From assembly GCF_022549215.1 (NCBI RefSeq), contig NZ_JAKZFC010000006.1, forward strand, positions 62,001 through 126,000: a stretch of 64,000 nucleotides of DNA, read 5' to 3'. The notes under the pieces were generated by a model, which was not told the DNA's origin, did no database searches, and saw only the letters and a program-made list of their open reading frames with translations. Origin of the DNA: Solibacillus palustris (GTDB lineage: Bacteria > Bacillota > Bacilli > Bacillales_A > Planococcaceae). A program made the translations under genes and the position numbers. Every line of letters starts with the position of its first letter. Positions within the stretch are counted from its first letter, which is position 1. This document shows, in pieces, positions 1-10,040 of this stretch.

Positions 1-388
1 AACGACTTAGAGGGCGATCCATTAAGAACTCTTGTTGTGTAATATCACGAGACAATTGAATCGCGATTTGTGTACCATCGTTAAGGGTATAAGGATAGTA
101 GTCACTAATCGTGGTCACTTCTTCACCGTGTGCATTCCAAAATGTTTGCTTAACATGTTTAAAACTTTGACCAGAGGCTAACACTTTTTGTAGCATATTT
201 TGCTCTAAGTTAAAATCGAGTGATTGTGATAAAAAACGCTGTGTAATTTGCTCAAGCGATTCTCCAGTTAGTCCACGCATTTTTTTGTTGTAAACAATCA
301 CACGTCCATTTTCATCTATGGCACAAAGCCCTGTTTCAATTTTTTCAATCATAAATTCAAAGACACTAGAAATATCTAGCTGTTTCAT
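1..388 (-). CDS. rocR: RocR-like sigma-54-dependent activator, N-terminal part (cut by window edge)
   Basis: The frame is open from an ATG at 388 to the left window edge (129 codons). It has a good ribosome site (AAGGGGG) about ten bases upstream. The visible part is a PAS-type sensory domain starting MKQLDISSVFEFMIEKIETG, with the segment AIDENGRVIVYNKKM. This resembles the N-terminus of Bacillus RocR, the arginine/ornithine-responsive activator that works with sigma-54 (SigL). The AAA+ and HTH domains would lie outside the window. It is divergent from rocA, a classical RocR target, which supports the call. The effector and activity are inferred from the family, and another PAS/sigma-54 activator cannot be excluded from this fragment alone. 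Confidence 0.75.
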   Translation of the reverse strand, partial: MKQLDISSVFEFMIEKIETGLCAIDENGRVIVYNKKMRGLTGESLEQITQRFLSQSLDFNLEQNMLQKVLASGQSFKHVKQTFWNAHGEEVTTISDYYPYTLNDGTQIAIQLSRDITQQEFLMDRPLSR

Positions 389-450
389 GCGGTGTAACCC
401 CCTTAGCATTATTTTAGCATGAATAAGAGATTTTTTGTTTTTAAGAAAAA

Positions 451-523
451 ATATTGCAATAAGCATTATTATATTGCATAATTCGAATTAAGGAATACAT
501 TATGATGCAAAAAAATATTGCAC
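451..523. promoter_or_regulatory. Repeated ATATTGCA motifs between rocR-like gene and rocA
   Basis: ATATTGCA occurs at 451-458, 471-478 and 515-522. The first two form a dyad (GCAATA, ten bases, TATTGC). The third belongs to a palindrome-like stretch, ATGCAA-N7-TTGCAC, at 505-523. RocR activating sequences in Bacillus are palindromes of similar TGCA-rich type, so these are candidate binding sites. I could not identify a convincing -24/-12 sigma-54 promoter, so the assignment is inference. Confidence 0.4.
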
Positions 524-546
524 CTTATATCGGAGGTAATGGATAA

Positions 547-2091
547 ATGATTAACTATAAACACGAACCATTCACAGATTTTTCGGTAGAAGTAAACAAG
601 CAAGCATATTTAGAAGCGTTGAAAAAAGTAGAGTCACAGCTAGGCGCAGAATATCCACTTATTATTGGTGGAGAGCGCATCTCAACAGAAGAAAAAATTG
701 TATCGTACAATCCAGCGAAAAAAACAGAAGTTATCGGTTCTGTATCAAAGGCTTCACAGGAGCTAGCTGAAAAAGCAATGCAAGAAGCGGATAAGGCGTT
801 CCAATCATGGAAAAAAGTTAAACCTGAAATTCGTGCAGACGTATTATTCAAAGCAGCGACAATTATTCGTCGACGCAAGCATGAGTTTTCTGCTTGGTTA
901 ACGAAAGAAGCAGGGAAGCCATGGAATGAAGCGGATGCAGATACAGCAGAAGCAATCGACTTCTTAGAATACTATGGTCGTCAAATGTTAGAAATGAAAG
1001 ATGGTCGTAAGGTAGAAAGCCGACCAAATGAATATAACCGTTATGACTATATTCCTTTAGGGATTGGTATTGTCATTTCACCGTGGAATTTCCCATTCGC
1101 AATTATGGCGGGTACTACAGTAGCAGCTGTTGTCACTGGGAATACGGTATTACTAAAACCAGCATCAACGACTCCAGTTGTCGCATATAAATTTATCGAA
1201 GTACTTGAAGAAGCGGGTTTACCAAAAGGTGTCGTAAACTTTGTACCTGGTAGCGGTGCAGAAGTAGGGGACTATTTAGTAGATCACCCAAAAACACGCT
1301 TTATCAGCTTCACGGGCTCTCGTGATGTCGGCTTACGCATTAACTCACGAGCTTCTGTATTAAGCGAAGGCCAAATTTGGATTAAACGTGTGATCGCTGA
1401 AATGGGTGGTAAGGACACAATCGTTGTTGATAATGAAGCAGATTTAGAATTAGCAGCACAATCAATTGTGAAATCAGCATTCGGCTTCTCAGGTCAAAAA
1501 TGTTCGGCATGTTCACGCGTTGTCATCGTAAAAGACGTGTATGACCAAGTGGTGAACCGTGTAGAAGCACTCACAAAATCTTTAACTATTGGTGACCCAG
1601 CTGACCCATCAAATTTCATGGCAACGGTAATTGATGCTGCGGCATTCAAAAAAATTAGCGAATATATTGAAATTGGTAAAGAGGAAGGGCGCCTAGTTGC
1701 TGGTGGCACGGCAGACGATACAGTAGGCTACTTCGTGAACCCAACTGTATTTGCAGATGTTGATCCGGAAGCACGTATTATGAAGGAAGAAATCTTCGGT
1801 CCAGTTGTCGCGATAACAAAAGCAGATACGTTTGAAGATGCGATTGCGATTGCAAACAACACAGAATACGGCTTAACAGGCGCGGTTATTACATCAAATC
1901 GCATGAACCAAGAATATGCACGCGATGAATTCCACGTAGGGAACTTATACTTCAACCGTGGATGTACAGGCGCAATCGTTGGATACCAACCATTTGGTGG
2001 CTTCAACATGTCAGGTACAGACTCTAAAGCAGGTGGCCCTGACTACTTAACATTGCACATGCAAGCGAAAACGACGTCAGAAGCTTTCTAA
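547..2091 (+). CDS. rocA: 1-pyrroline-5-carboxylate dehydrogenase (RocA/PutC type)
   Basis: The 514-residue protein matches the usual RocA length (about 515). It oxidises glutamate semialdehyde/1-pyrroline-5-carboxylate to glutamate with NAD in the last step of proline and arginine catabolism, in the cytoplasm. Aldehyde dehydrogenase landmarks are clear: the substrate-entry motif SPWNFP, the cofactor-fold segment FTGSRDVG, the general-base Glu285 in EMGGKD, and the catalytic Cys319 in GQKCSACSR. The ATG at 547 follows CGGAGGT with normal spacing. The gene stands alone, divergent from a RocR-like activator, and ends in a strong terminator. Induction by arginine, ornithine or proline through RocR is inferred from the neighbour and the intergenic repeats. 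Confidence 0.95.
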   Translation: MINYKHEPFTDFSVEVNKQAYLEALKKVESQLGAEYPLIIGGERISTEEKIVSYNPAKKTEVIGSVSKASQELAEKAMQEADKAFQSWKKVKPEIRADVLFKAATIIRRRKHEFSAWLTKEAGKPWNEADADTAEAIDFLEYYGRQMLEMKDGRKVESRPNEYNRYDYIPLGIGIVISPWNFPFAIMAGTTVAAVVTGNTVLLKPASTTPVVAYKFIEVLEEAGLPKGVVNFVPGSGAEVGDYLVDHPKTRFISFTGSRDVGLRINSRASVLSEGQIWIKRVIAEMGGKDTIVVDNEADLELAAQSIVKSAFGFSGQKCSACSRVVIVKDVYDQVVNRVEALTKSLTIGDPADPSNFMATVIDAAAFKKISEYIEIGKEEGRLVAGGTADDTVGYFVNPTVFADVDPEARIMKEEIFGPVVAITKADTFEDAIAIANNTEYGLTGAVITSNRMNQEYARDEFHVGNLYFNRGCTGAIVGYQPFGGFNMSGTDSKAGGPDYLTLHMQAKTTSEAF

Positions 2092-2133
2092 TTTAAAAAA
2101 CTACGATTTTGGAAATTGCCTTATATATAGAAG

Positions 2134-2168
2134 AAACTCCTTCACAATTGCCTCGTGAAGGAGTTTTT
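2134..2168. terminator. Bidirectional terminator between rocA and oppF
   Basis: A 12-bp perfect stem (AAACTCCTTCAC with GTGAAGGAGTTT) with a nine-base loop is followed by T's on the plus strand and preceded by A's that give T's on the minus strand. It serves the convergent rocA and opp operon ends. Confidence 0.9.
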
Positions 2169-2193
2169 CATGTTCTATCATATCGAAACTAAA

Positions 2194-3102
2194 TTATTTA
2201 ACCCATTCTTTTACTTGTGCTTCTGTACCGAAGACAAAGTGGCCAGGACGGGCTTCGATTACTTGTGCTGCTGGATCGTGGTCTTCGTGCTTGTATGGAA
2301 TACGCACACGGCTACGCTCATACTCAGGATTCGGTTGAGGCACAGCAGATAATAGAGATTTCGTGTATGGGTGGACTGGATTATTGTAAATCTCATCCGC
2401 CGAACCAAGCTCTAAAATCTTCCCACGATACATAACCGCAATACGATCAGAGATGTATTTCACCATTGATAAATCATGGGCGATGAATAGGTAAGTTAAA
2501 CCACGTTCTTTTTGTAGTTGTTTTAATAAGTTAACAACTTGTGCTTGGATAGAAACATCAAGTGCTGAAATTGGTTCATCGGCAATGATGAAGCTTGGAT
2601 CTAAGCTTAGTGCACGTGCGATACCAATACGTTGACGTTGACCACCTGAAAACTCATGGGCATAACGGTTTCCATGCTCGCGTGTTAAACCAACTGCTTC
2701 TAGTAACTCGCCAACGCGTTCGATGCGTTCTTTTTTATTTTTATAAAGACCATGAATTTCAAAGCCCTCCGCAATTAATTCGCCAGCAGTCATACGCGGG
2801 TTTAGTGATGCGTATGGATCTTGGAAAATCATTTGCATTTCACGGTTGAATTGTAACAAGTCTTTGCGTGATTTCAATTCTGAAATATCGCGACCTTTAA
2901 AGTTAATTTGACCTTCTGTAATATCATAAAGGCGAATAATTGAGCGGCCTGTTGTAGATTTACCACAACCTGACTCCCCAACTAAACCTAATGTTTCACC
3001 TTCATAGACATCAAATGAAATGCCATCAATTGCTTTAATTGGTGCTTTCGCAGTTCCGAAATATTGCTTTAAGCCTTTTACTTCTAAAATTTTATTAGCC
3101 AT
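2194..3102 (-). CDS. oppF: Oligopeptide ABC transporter ATP-binding protein OppF
   Basis: This 302-residue ABC ATPase has Walker A (GESGCGKST), the signature SGGQRQR, Walker B ending in ADEP, the switch histidine in IAHDLS, and the C-terminal oligopeptide/dipeptide transporter extension ([17 protein letters not shown]). It is the last gene of oppABCDF and starts one base beyond the oppD stop. It pairs with OppD at the cytoplasmic face to power peptide import. The downstream hairpin at 2134-2168 ends the operon. The family is certain. Assigning Opp rather than App or Dpp rests on gene order and general resemblance. Confidence 0.93.
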   Translation of the reverse strand: MANKILEVKGLKQYFGTAKAPIKAIDGISFDVYEGETLGLVGESGCGKSTTGRSIIRLYDITEGQINFKGRDISELKSRKDLLQFNREMQMIFQDPYASLNPRMTAGELIAEGFEIHGLYKNKKERIERVGELLEAVGLTREHGNRYAHEFSGGQRQRIGIARALSLDPSFIIADEPISALDVSIQAQVVNLLKQLQKERGLTYLFIAHDLSMVKYISDRIAVMYRGKILELGSADEIYNNPVHPYTKSLLSAVPQPNPEYERSRVRIPYKHEDHDPAAQVIEARPGHFVFGTEAQVKEWVK

Positions 3103-3103
3103 A

Positions 3104-4150
3104 TTATTTCCCCTCCTGTTGATAGCCAGAAATACGGCGTGCTACCGCATCAGGAAGTGGAGTTGGTGGCGCATCTGGATGTAGTAACCATGTTTTTGCA
3201 AAGTGTGTATCTGATACTTTAAACATTGGCGGCTCCATTTCAAAGTCGATTTTCATCGCTAAATCGTTACGAGCTGCGAACGCATCACCTTTTGGTGGAT
3301 CGATTAAGTTTGGTGGTGAACCAGGAATCGCCATTAGTAGCTCATCCGTAGAATTGTTTAAGTCTGGCATCGAACCAAGTAAGCCCCATGTGTAAGGGTG
3401 CTTTGGATTGTAGAAAATATCTTCTACTGTACCATACTCAACGATTTGACCCGCATACATAACTGCAACGCGATCAGCTACGTTTGCTACAACACCTAAA
3501 TCGTGGGTGATGAAAATAATCGACGTATTTGATTTCTTTTGGATGTCTTTCATCAGCTCTAAAATTTGAGCTTGGATTGTTACGTCAAGTGCAGTTGTTG
3601 GTTCGTCTGCGATTAATAGTTTTGGATCTGCTGCAAGTGCAATCGCGATAACAACACGTTGGCGCATACCACCTGATAATTCGTGTGGGTATGATTTGTA
3701 ACGGCGCTCAGGGAATGGAATCCCTACTTGATCAAGTAGCTCAATCGCACGCTTTTTTGCTTCTTCTTTTGAAGCTGCTTTTTTATGTTTTAAAATAACT
3801 TCGGTAATTTGCTTCCCAATACGCATGGTTGGGTTAAGAGCCGTCATTGGATCTTGGAAAATCATTGCGATATCGTTCCCGCGCACGTTCATCATTTCTT
3901 TATCTGTTAATGGAATAATGTCGCGACCGTTGAACTTAATCTCACCACCGGCATAAATACCAGGTGGCTGAGGGATTAATTTCATTAAGGCGTTACTTGT
4001 TACCGATTTACCAGAACCAGATTCACCAACAATTGCGAGCGTTTCGCCTTCATACAGTTCAAAGCTAACGCCACGTACGGCTTGTACAACACCAGCGTAC
4101 GTTTTGAAATTAATACGTAAGTCATTTACTTCTAATACTTTTTTCTTCAT
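3104..4150 (-). CDS. oppD: Oligopeptide ABC transporter ATP-binding protein OppD
   Basis: This 348-residue ABC ATPase has Walker [10 protein letters not shown], the signature LSGGMRQR, Walker B followed by ADEPTTALD, and H-loop ITHDLG. The C-terminal region contains [15 protein letters not shown] and a proline-rich tail, typical of OppD/DppD. It lies between oppC and oppF in a tightly packed operon, with a 14-bp gap to oppC. Together with OppF it forms the heterodimeric motor of the peptide importer. The start at 4150 follows AAGGAGAG on the minus strand. Confidence 0.93.
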   Translation of the reverse strand: MKKKVLEVNDLRINFKTYAGVVQAVRGVSFELYEGETLAIVGESGSGKSVTSNALMKLIPQPPGIYAGGEIKFNGRDIIPLTDKEMMNVRGNDIAMIFQDPMTALNPTMRIGKQITEVILKHKKAASKEEAKKRAIELLDQVGIPFPERRYKSYPHELSGGMRQRVVIAIALAADPKLLIADEPTTALDVTIQAQILELMKDIQKKSNTSIIFITHDLGVVANVADRVAVMYAGQIVEYGTVEDIFYNPKHPYTWGLLGSMPDLNNSTDELLMAIPGSPPNLIDPPKGDAFAARNDLAMKIDFEMEPPMFKVSDTHFAKTWLLHPDAPPTPLPDAVARRISGYQQEGK

Positions 4151-4164
4151 AGTGTACGCTCTCC

Positions 4165-5097
4165 TTATTTACGTAATTTCGGATCAAGTGCGTCACGTAA
4201 GCCGTCCCCAACTGCGTTAAATGCGAAAATTGTAATCGAGATTAAGAATGCAGGGAACAATAATCGCCATGGTGCAGATTGAAGTGCTTTGAAACCTTCA
4301 GAGGCCATTGTACCCCAGCTGGCAAGAGGTGCTTGTACCCCTAAACCTAAATAGCTTAAGAAACTTTCTGTGAAGATTGCACTTGGAATTGTCATTGTCA
4401 TTGTTACTAAAATAGCACCCATAGCATTAGGGATTAAGTGACGCTTAATAATATGCCATTGGTTTGCACCTAAAGTACGAGCGGCAAGCACATACTCTTG
4501 GTTTTTGATTTTTAATACTTCACTTCGTACGATACGTGCCATGTTCACCCAACCCGTAATCGAAAGGGCGATAATCATTGGCACTAAACCTGGCTCCATA
4601 ACTACAAGTAAAATAATTACGACTAATAAGTATGGAATAGCTGTTAATACGTCGGCAATACGCATCATGATGTTATCTACGCGTCCGCCTGCAAGACCTG
4701 CGATACTACCCCATAAAACACCGATGATTAGGTCAATCACCGCAGCAGTAATACCGATGAATAAAGAAATACGAGCACCTTCCCAAGCACGAACGTAAAT
4801 ATCACGCGCAAGGTCATCTGTACCAAACCAGTTTGCTGCAGAAGGGGCAGAATTGTATAAACCAACGTTTTGTTCATACGAATAAGATGAGAAAATCGGC
4901 GCGAAAATCGCAAAGCCTGCAATAATCGCTAATAAGAATAAGCCTAATACGGCTAATTTGTTATGAGAGAAGCGATAAAATACTTCCTTCCAATAAGACA
5001 CTTGTTTTTTCGATAATGCGTCCGTATTTTCAGAACGGCCAACCACTTCGAACATATCAGGTGAAACTTTTGGAATTTGCTGTTCGTTTTGAGCCAT
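4165..5097 (-). CDS. oppC: Oligopeptide ABC transporter permease OppC
   Basis: The 310-residue protein has a long cytoplasmic N-terminus (about 45 residues), a first membrane segment (LAVLGLFLLAIIAGFAIFAP), a GTDDLARD motif typical of the DppC/OppC family, and further membrane segments around the EAA-type coupling loop (AARTLGANQWHIIKRHLIPN). It overlaps oppB by one base. It forms the membrane pore with OppB. Length and motif order match full-size OppC. Confidence 0.93.
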   Translation of the reverse strand: MAQNEQQIPKVSPDMFEVVGRSENTDALSKKQVSYWKEVFYRFSHNKLAVLGLFLLAIIAGFAIFAPIFSSYSYEQNVGLYNSAPSAANWFGTDDLARDIYVRAWEGARISLFIGITAAVIDLIIGVLWGSIAGLAGGRVDNIMMRIADVLTAIPYLLVVIILLVVMEPGLVPMIIALSITGWVNMARIVRSEVLKIKNQEYVLAARTLGANQWHIIKRHLIPNAMGAILVTMTMTIPSAIFTESFLSYLGLGVQAPLASWGTMASEGFKALQSAPWRLLFPAFLISITIFAFNAVGDGLRDALDPKLRK

Positions 5098-6026
5098 TAT
5101 TTTTTCGCTCCTTTCAATTTAATACGAGGGTCGATTACGCTGTATAAAATATCGACGATTAAAACTGCAAATAATAAAATTAGTGAATAGAATACTGTCG
5201 TACCCATAATAACTGTGTAGTCACGGTTCGTAATTGATGTTACGAAGTGGCGACCAAGTCCTGGTACGGCAAAGATTTGTTCGATAACGAAACTACCAGT
5301 AATAACCCCAGCAAATAATGGACCAAGATAAGTTACGACTGGTAATAACGCGTTACGTAGCGAGTGTTTGAAAACAATCGTCCATTTACCAAGGCCTTTT
5401 GCACGCGCTAATTTTACGTACTCGGAGTTGTTTTGTTCTAACATACTAGAGCGAGTCAGCTTGGCGATGAAACCAACATGCGAAATTGCAATTGCAAATG
5501 CAGGTAAGATTGTATATGCAAAACCTTTCCACCCACTTACTGGGAACCAACCAGCTTGGAATGCTAAGTAGTATTGCAGTAAGCCGGCTAAAATGAATGA
5601 CGGCACCGAAATACCTAAGACTGCTATGATTGTTGCTGCATAGTCTGGGAACTTATTGTGATAGAGCGCCGAAACAACTCCCAGTAAAATCCCAAGACCA
5701 ATGGCTAGTATCATTGCTTCTAAACCTAATGCAAGAGAAACAGGGAAACTCTCGGAGATCATATCGTTTGTTGAGCGCCCTTTATACTTCATTGATTCAC
5801 CAAAATCAAAAGTAATTGTATCTACTAAATAGTCTTTATATTGGATATACCAAGGGTTATCCAGACCATATTTGGCGTTTAATTGTTCTTCAATTGCAGG
5901 CGGTAATTCACGCTCACTTGCAAACGGACTACCTGGTGCTAATTGCATTAAGAAGAACGTCGCTGTAATAATTAAGTACATTGCGAGTACGATATAAAGT
6001 AATCGTTTAATTATGAATTTAAGCAA
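5097..6026 (-). CDS. oppB: Oligopeptide ABC transporter permease OppB
   Basis: The 309-residue integral membrane protein has an N-terminal membrane anchor (IIKRLLYIVLAMYLIITATF). The DppB/OppB family motif follows it (MQLAPGSPF), and a conserved permease loop (YVKLARAKGLGKWTIVFKH) lies in the second half. It is the first gene after oppA in the transcript. A 248-bp hairpin-rich gap lies between oppA and oppB. Its partner is OppC. Confidence 0.93.
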   Translation of the reverse strand: MLKFIIKRLLYIVLAMYLIITATFFLMQLAPGSPFASERELPPAIEEQLNAKYGLDNPWYIQYKDYLVDTITFDFGESMKYKGRSTNDMISESFPVSLALGLEAMILAIGLGILLGVVSALYHNKFPDYAATIIAVLGISVPSFILAGLLQYYLAFQAGWFPVSGWKGFAYTILPAFAIAISHVGFIAKLTRSSMLEQNNSEYVKLARAKGLGKWTIVFKHSLRNALLPVVTYLGPLFAGVITGSFVIEQIFAVPGLGRHFVTSITNRDYTVIMGTTVFYSLILLFAVLIVDILYSVIDPRIKLKGAKK

Positions 6027-6074
6027 TGTCCTAACCTCCTTTTTTTATTATTTTGAATATTCTTATATAGAGTG

Positions 6075-6257
6075 AAAGGGATTACCTGGAATTGAATTCC
6101 GGGTAATCCCTTTGCACTGAGGATGGTGAAAGTTTACTCTGACCATCGCAGAAGCACCGCATTAAGCGTATAGCTAAATCATGAAGGTGCATGCATGACC
6201 TAAAAATGAATTCTTTTAGGTCAGCTCCTTTATATGAAGCAAATACGGTTTGTATTT
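6075..6257 (-). promoter_or_regulatory. Three hairpins in the oppA-oppB intergenic region
   Basis: Three inverted repeats sit between oppA and oppB. At 6241-6257 AAATAC pairs with GTATTT. At 6196-6223 TGACCTAAAA pairs with TTTTAGGTCA. At 6075-6113 a stem of 12 bp plus a T-G pair plus 5 bp forms around a three-base loop (AAAGGGATTACC pairs with GGTAATCCCTTT). None is followed by a U-run on the minus strand. They are more likely mRNA-stabilising or partial-attenuation structures that raise OppA above the membrane subunits than full terminators. That role is inference. Confidence 0.65.
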
Positions 6258-6274
6258 ACCAAGAATTATGAAAA

Positions 6275-7900
6275 TTATTTAACGTCAACGAATTTTAAGT
6301 TGACATGACCTAATGCATCCGGTTCCATGTTTTCTACTTCATCATTTTTGATGAATAAGTTTGTTTGGTAGTAAATCGGTGCAACTGGCATGTCGTCCAT
6401 GATGATTTTTTCAGCTTGTAATAATAATTCAGTACGTTTTGCAGCGTCTGTTTCAGTAGTAGAAGCTTTTAATAGGTTTGTATACTCTTCGTTAGACCAA
6501 CCAGTTTGGTTATTACCATTTGAAGCTGAGTTATACATTTCTAAGAATGAGTAAGCGTCATTGTAGTCCGCAGACCAACCAAGACGACCGATTTGGTAAT
6601 CAGCATTATTTAATTTATCTAAGTATACTTGCCACTCAGCATTGTCTAATTTAACTGAAATACCTAAGTTAGAAGTCCAGCCTTGTTGGATGAATTGAGC
6701 GATAGAAGAGTGAGCTTCTGATGTGTTATAAGAAACTTTTACTTCTAAATCAGCAGGGCTTGCTAAGCCTAATTCTTTTAATCCAGCATCTAAATATTTT
6801 TTCGCTTCTTCGATGTTAGCATCTTGGAAGTAACCTTCGTCATCGCCGAAACCTGCTACTGAGTTAGGAACGATACCTAATGCTGGTTGTTTTTCACCTT
6901 TAACAATGTTAGAAATTAAGCTTTCACGGTCGATTGCTAATGTTAATGCTTTACGGATGTTTTCGTTTTGCATTACATCATCTTTTGTATTGAATTTGTA
7001 CCAGTAAATACCTGAAAGGTCTGTTACGTTTAATTTATCTTCTGATTTTAAACGATCGATAGCATCAAGTGAAATTGTGCCGTATGGAGCACCTAAGAAA
7101 TCAATTTCACCAGCGTCAAACATAGTCATTTGAGTTGTTTCAGATTCTACCATTGCAACGTTTACAGTGTCGATTGCTACATTTTCAGCATCCCAGTAAT
7201 TTTCGCTTTTTTCTAATACGATGTCACCAGAGTGATTCCAAGTAGAAAGTGTGTATGCACCGTTACCTACATATGAATCAGCTTCTGTGTACCATTTTGG
7301 ATTTGCTTCGGCTGTTGCTTTATGAATAGGATAGAACGTTTTGAAAGCAGTTAACTCTAAGAAATATGGAGTTGGTGCTGCTAATGTTACTTCTAATGTT
7401 TTTTCGTCGATTGCTTTTACAGCAACTTCTTCAGCAGTACCAGTACCGTTGTTGTAAGCTTCTGCACCTTTAATTGGGTAAAGGATTGTAGAATACTCAG
7501 ATGCGTTTTCTGGATTTAATGCCCATAACCAAGCGTAAGCAAAGTCTTCAGCAGTCACTTTTTCACCATTTGACCATTGTGCGTCACGAATAGTGAATGT
7601 GTAAGTTAATAAATCTTCAGAAACAACATAGTCTTCAGCAGCAGCTAATTCTGGCACGCCGTCTTTCAGTGTTGTTAAACCTTCAAATGTGTTTTCTAAA
7701 ATAGCACCTGAAGTAGTATCTGTAGCTAATTGTGGGTGTAATGATGGTGGCTCAGATGTGATTAATAGATTTAATTCTTTTTCGCCATCACCAGTTGACG
7801 ATGTTGTTGATTTTTTTTCTTCTTCTGCACCACATGCTGCTAAAATTGCTGATAGTGAAAGAGCTGTTGCAGTAAGTGCGACTTTCTTCTTGTGTTTCAT
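6275..7900 (-). CDS. oppA: Oligopeptide-binding lipoprotein OppA
   Basis: This 541-residue family 5 solute-binding protein has a lipoprotein signal: a KHKKK n-region, a hydrophobic core and lipobox LAAC with Cys23. It would be anchored on the outer face of the membrane and deliver peptides to OppBC. The mature part shows the family pattern (LLITSEPPSLHPQLATDTTS, later VTAEDFAYAWLWALNPENAS). It is the first gene of the operon and is expressed separately enough to have its own downstream hairpins. The upstream region carries a CodY-like box. Confidence 0.94.
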   Translation of the reverse strand: MKHKKKVALTATALSLSAILAACGAEEEKKSTTSSTGDGEKELNLLITSEPPSLHPQLATDTTSGAILENTFEGLTTLKDGVPELAAAEDYVVSEDLLTYTFTIRDAQWSNGEKVTAEDFAYAWLWALNPENASEYSTILYPIKGAEAYNNGTGTAEEVAVKAIDEKTLEVTLAAPTPYFLELTAFKTFYPIHKATAEANPKWYTEADSYVGNGAYTLSTWNHSGDIVLEKSENYWDAENVAIDTVNVAMVESETTQMTMFDAGEIDFLGAPYGTISLDAIDRLKSEDKLNVTDLSGIYWYKFNTKDDVMQNENIRKALTLAIDRESLISNIVKGEKQPALGIVPNSVAGFGDDEGYFQDANIEEAKKYLDAGLKELGLASPADLEVKVSYNTSEAHSSIAQFIQQGWTSNLGISVKLDNAEWQVYLDKLNNADYQIGRLGWSADYNDAYSFLEMYNSASNGNNQTGWSNEEYTNLLKASTTETDAAKRTELLLQAEKIIMDDMPVAPIYYQTNLFIKNDEVENMEPDALGHVNLKFVDVK

Positions 7901-8258
7901 TCTAAAAACCCCCTAGAAAATGATGTATACTCAATTTTCTGATAATATTTTGATGCGTTACTACAATATATCAGAAAAATTTTATTAAGAAAAGATAATA
8001 GATTTAATTTATTGTTTTTATTAAAAAATCAAATAATTGCTAAAATTCTTAATTTTATATTACGGTAGATTAATTTTAATATTCATACAATAAAATTACG
8101 TAAATTTTATCGAAAATGTATCAAAAATTCTACTTTATGTTAGTTGTATTGAAAATTTAGAATTTTTTATTTAGTTAACAATTTAGACACATTTAACTTT
8201 CTTTTTTTTTAAAAATAGTGCAAAATTAGGAGGAATAAATAAAAAAGGTGGTTATATT
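7901..8258. promoter_or_regulatory. AT-rich divergent promoter region with a CodY-like box (7933-7947)
   Basis: The 358-bp gap between the divergent oppA and thioredoxin-like genes is very AT-rich. AATTTTCTGATAATA at 7933-7947 matches the CodY consensus AATTTTCWGAAAATT at 13 of 15 positions and lies 33-47 bases upstream of the oppA start. CodY represses peptide transport operons in other Bacillales when branched-chain amino acids and GTP are high, so the placement is sensible. I could not fix promoters for either gene. Confidence 0.55.
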
Positions 8259-8816
8259 ATGAAAAAAGAACAACAATATTATGAAGAAAGTAAGGCAATG
8301 CGAGATTATATGGAAGATATGTCGCAGCTAAAGGAACAAAGTTTTACGATTTATGATCGCTTTACTTTACCAAACGATGATGTGTTTATCGAGCAACTAA
8401 AACAAGCCAATGTGCATATTTTAGCAATTACAGAAGACTGGTGTGGTGATGCGATGATTAATAACCCAATTATCCGAAAAATTGCAGAAACTGCTGATGT
8501 AGAAGTACGTACAGCGCTTCGTGATGCGGATACGGACTTAATTGACCGCTATTTAACAAACGGTGGTCGCGCAATTCCGATGTACTTAATTTTAAATGAA
8601 GCAGGTGAGGTTATGACAACTTGGGGTCCACGTGCACCTGAATTACAGCAACTTGTAATGGATTTTCGTGCAACTTTACCAGATAAGGAGGACCCGACAT
8701 TTGATCAGGCACAAAAAGCCATTTACGAAAAAATGCGAGCACAATATGTAGAAGACGCAAAGCTATGGAATTATGTCTACGAATCATTCAAACAAAAAGT
8801 AGCACCATCTCTATAA
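8259..8816 (+). CDS. Thioredoxin-fold family protein with WCGD motif
   Basis: The 185-residue cytoplasmic protein has a thioredoxin-like core with ITEDWCGDAMINNP in place of the classical WCGPC. It therefore keeps only one active-site cysteine. Other thioredoxin-fold features include VRTALRDADTDLIDRYLTNG, then the cis-proline region GGRAIPMYL and EAGEVMTTWGPRAPEL. These match the Thioredoxin_9-type family. A redox or chaperone role is possible but unproven. The ATG at 8259 follows GGTGG. A perfect terminator follows at 8849. Confidence 0.8.
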   Translation: MKKEQQYYEESKAMRDYMEDMSQLKEQSFTIYDRFTLPNDDVFIEQLKQANVHILAITEDWCGDAMINNPIIRKIAETADVEVRTALRDADTDLIDRYLTNGGRAIPMYLILNEAGEVMTTWGPRAPELQQLVMDFRATLPDKEDPTFDQAQKAIYEKMRAQYVEDAKLWNYVYESFKQKVAPSL

Positions 8817-8848
8817 ATTTAAGTCAAAACATCCTATTTTTTACTATG

Positions 8849-8882
8849 AGTTCTTACTATATAATATAGTAAGAACTTTTTA
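8849..8882 (+). terminator. Terminator of the thioredoxin-like gene
   Basis: A perfect 13-bp stem (AGTTCTTACTATA with TATAGTAAGAACT) around a three-base loop is followed by six T's. Confidence 0.92.
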
Positions 8883-8989
8883 GGTTTTGAGAGGCGAATA
8901 AGGAGAGAATGATTTGTTGCTTTTCAAAATCAAACAACAGTATACTTTGAACAGAATGAAAAATATTATAAATCAGGATGATAAAACTT

Positions 8990-9907
8990 ATGAAAAGAGC
9001 GAGAATAATCTATAATCCCACTTCTGGTCGTGAAGCGTTTAAAAAACATTTACCAGAAGTATTAGAAAAACTTGAATTCGCAGGTTACGAAACGTCTTGT
9101 CATGCCACAACTGGTGCTGGAGATGCAACAAAGGCAGCGATTGAAGCAGTAAAACGTGAATTCGATGTGGTCATTGCAGTTGGTGGAGACGGTACATTAA
9201 ATGAAGTGGTGGCTGGTGTTAGTCAATGTGAAAAGCGTCCAAAGGTCGGTTTAATTCCAATGGGTACGACGAATGATTTTGCTCGTGCCGTGCACATCCC
9301 GCGTAATATTGAGGAAGCGTTAGAAATCATTATTGGCGGTCAAACGATTCCAGTAGATGTAGGGCTATTAAATGACGATCGTTATTTTATTAACATCGCT
9401 GCAGGAGGCCGTATTACGGAATTAACGTATGAAGTACCAAGCAAAATGAAAACCTTACTTGGACAAATGGCATATTATTTAAAAGCAATCGAAATGATTC
9501 CTTCTATTAAATCAACACATATGAATATTAAGATGGACGGCGAAGAATTTGAAGGCAATGCGATGATGTTTTTATGTGGCTTAACAAACTCTGTAGGTGG
9601 CTTCGAAAAAATCGCGCCAGACGCATCGATTAATGATGGTTTATTTACAGTCATGATTTTAAAGGAATGTAATATTGCTGATTTCGTGCGTATTGCCTCA
9701 TTAACATTACGCGGTGAGCATCTGTCAGATGAGCGTGTTATTTATCGTAAAGCGAGCCATGTCGAAGTGACTTCCGAAGAAGATGTGCACTTAAACTTAG
9801 ATGGCGAGTACGGTGGCGATGTTCCAGCTACCTTCCAAAACTTAAAGCGCCATATTGAAGTATTTGTGCCATTAAATGATATAAGTGAAATCAATGTAAT
9901 AGAATAG
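8990..9907 (+). CDS. dgkB: Diacylglycerol kinase DgkB
   Basis: The protein phosphorylates diacylglycerol, recycling lipid released during lipoteichoic acid synthesis. It begins MKRARIIYNPTSGRE, as does B. subtilis DgkB, so the ATG at 8990 is preferred over the in-frame ATG at 8978. CAGGA lies 11 bases upstream of the chosen start. The lipid-kinase motif VGGDGTLNEVV, the MGTTNDFAR segment and the NLDGEYGG C-terminal motif are present. Length (305 residues) is normal. In B. subtilis dgkB lies close to rlmCD. Here four other genes intervene. Confidence 0.94.
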   Translation: MKRARIIYNPTSGREAFKKHLPEVLEKLEFAGYETSCHATTGAGDATKAAIEAVKREFDVVIAVGGDGTLNEVVAGVSQCEKRPKVGLIPMGTTNDFARAVHIPRNIEEALEIIIGGQTIPVDVGLLNDDRYFINIAAGGRITELTYEVPSKMKTLLGQMAYYLKAIEMIPSIKSTHMNIKMDGEEFEGNAMMFLCGLTNSVGGFEKIAPDASINDGLFTVMILKECNIADFVRIASLTLRGEHLSDERVIYRKASHVEVTSEEDVHLNLDGEYGGDVPATFQNLKRHIEVFVPLNDISEINVIE

Positions 9908-9917
9908 TTTTTATGTG

Positions 9918-9952
9918 AACCTGTGAGGATTTTTATTCCTTGCAGGTTTTTT
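9918..9952 (+). terminator. Terminator after dgkB
   Basis: AACCTG pairs with CAGGTT, with an inner AGGA/TCCT stem separated by a TG/TG mismatch, followed by six T's. Confidence 0.8.
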
Positions 9953-10040
9953 GCTCTTGTTCATGTAATCCGTTCAAATGCAGGCTAGTTGGGTATAGTA
10001 ACGATAATGACATGATTGTTAAGGGGGATTTTTTTTTCCG

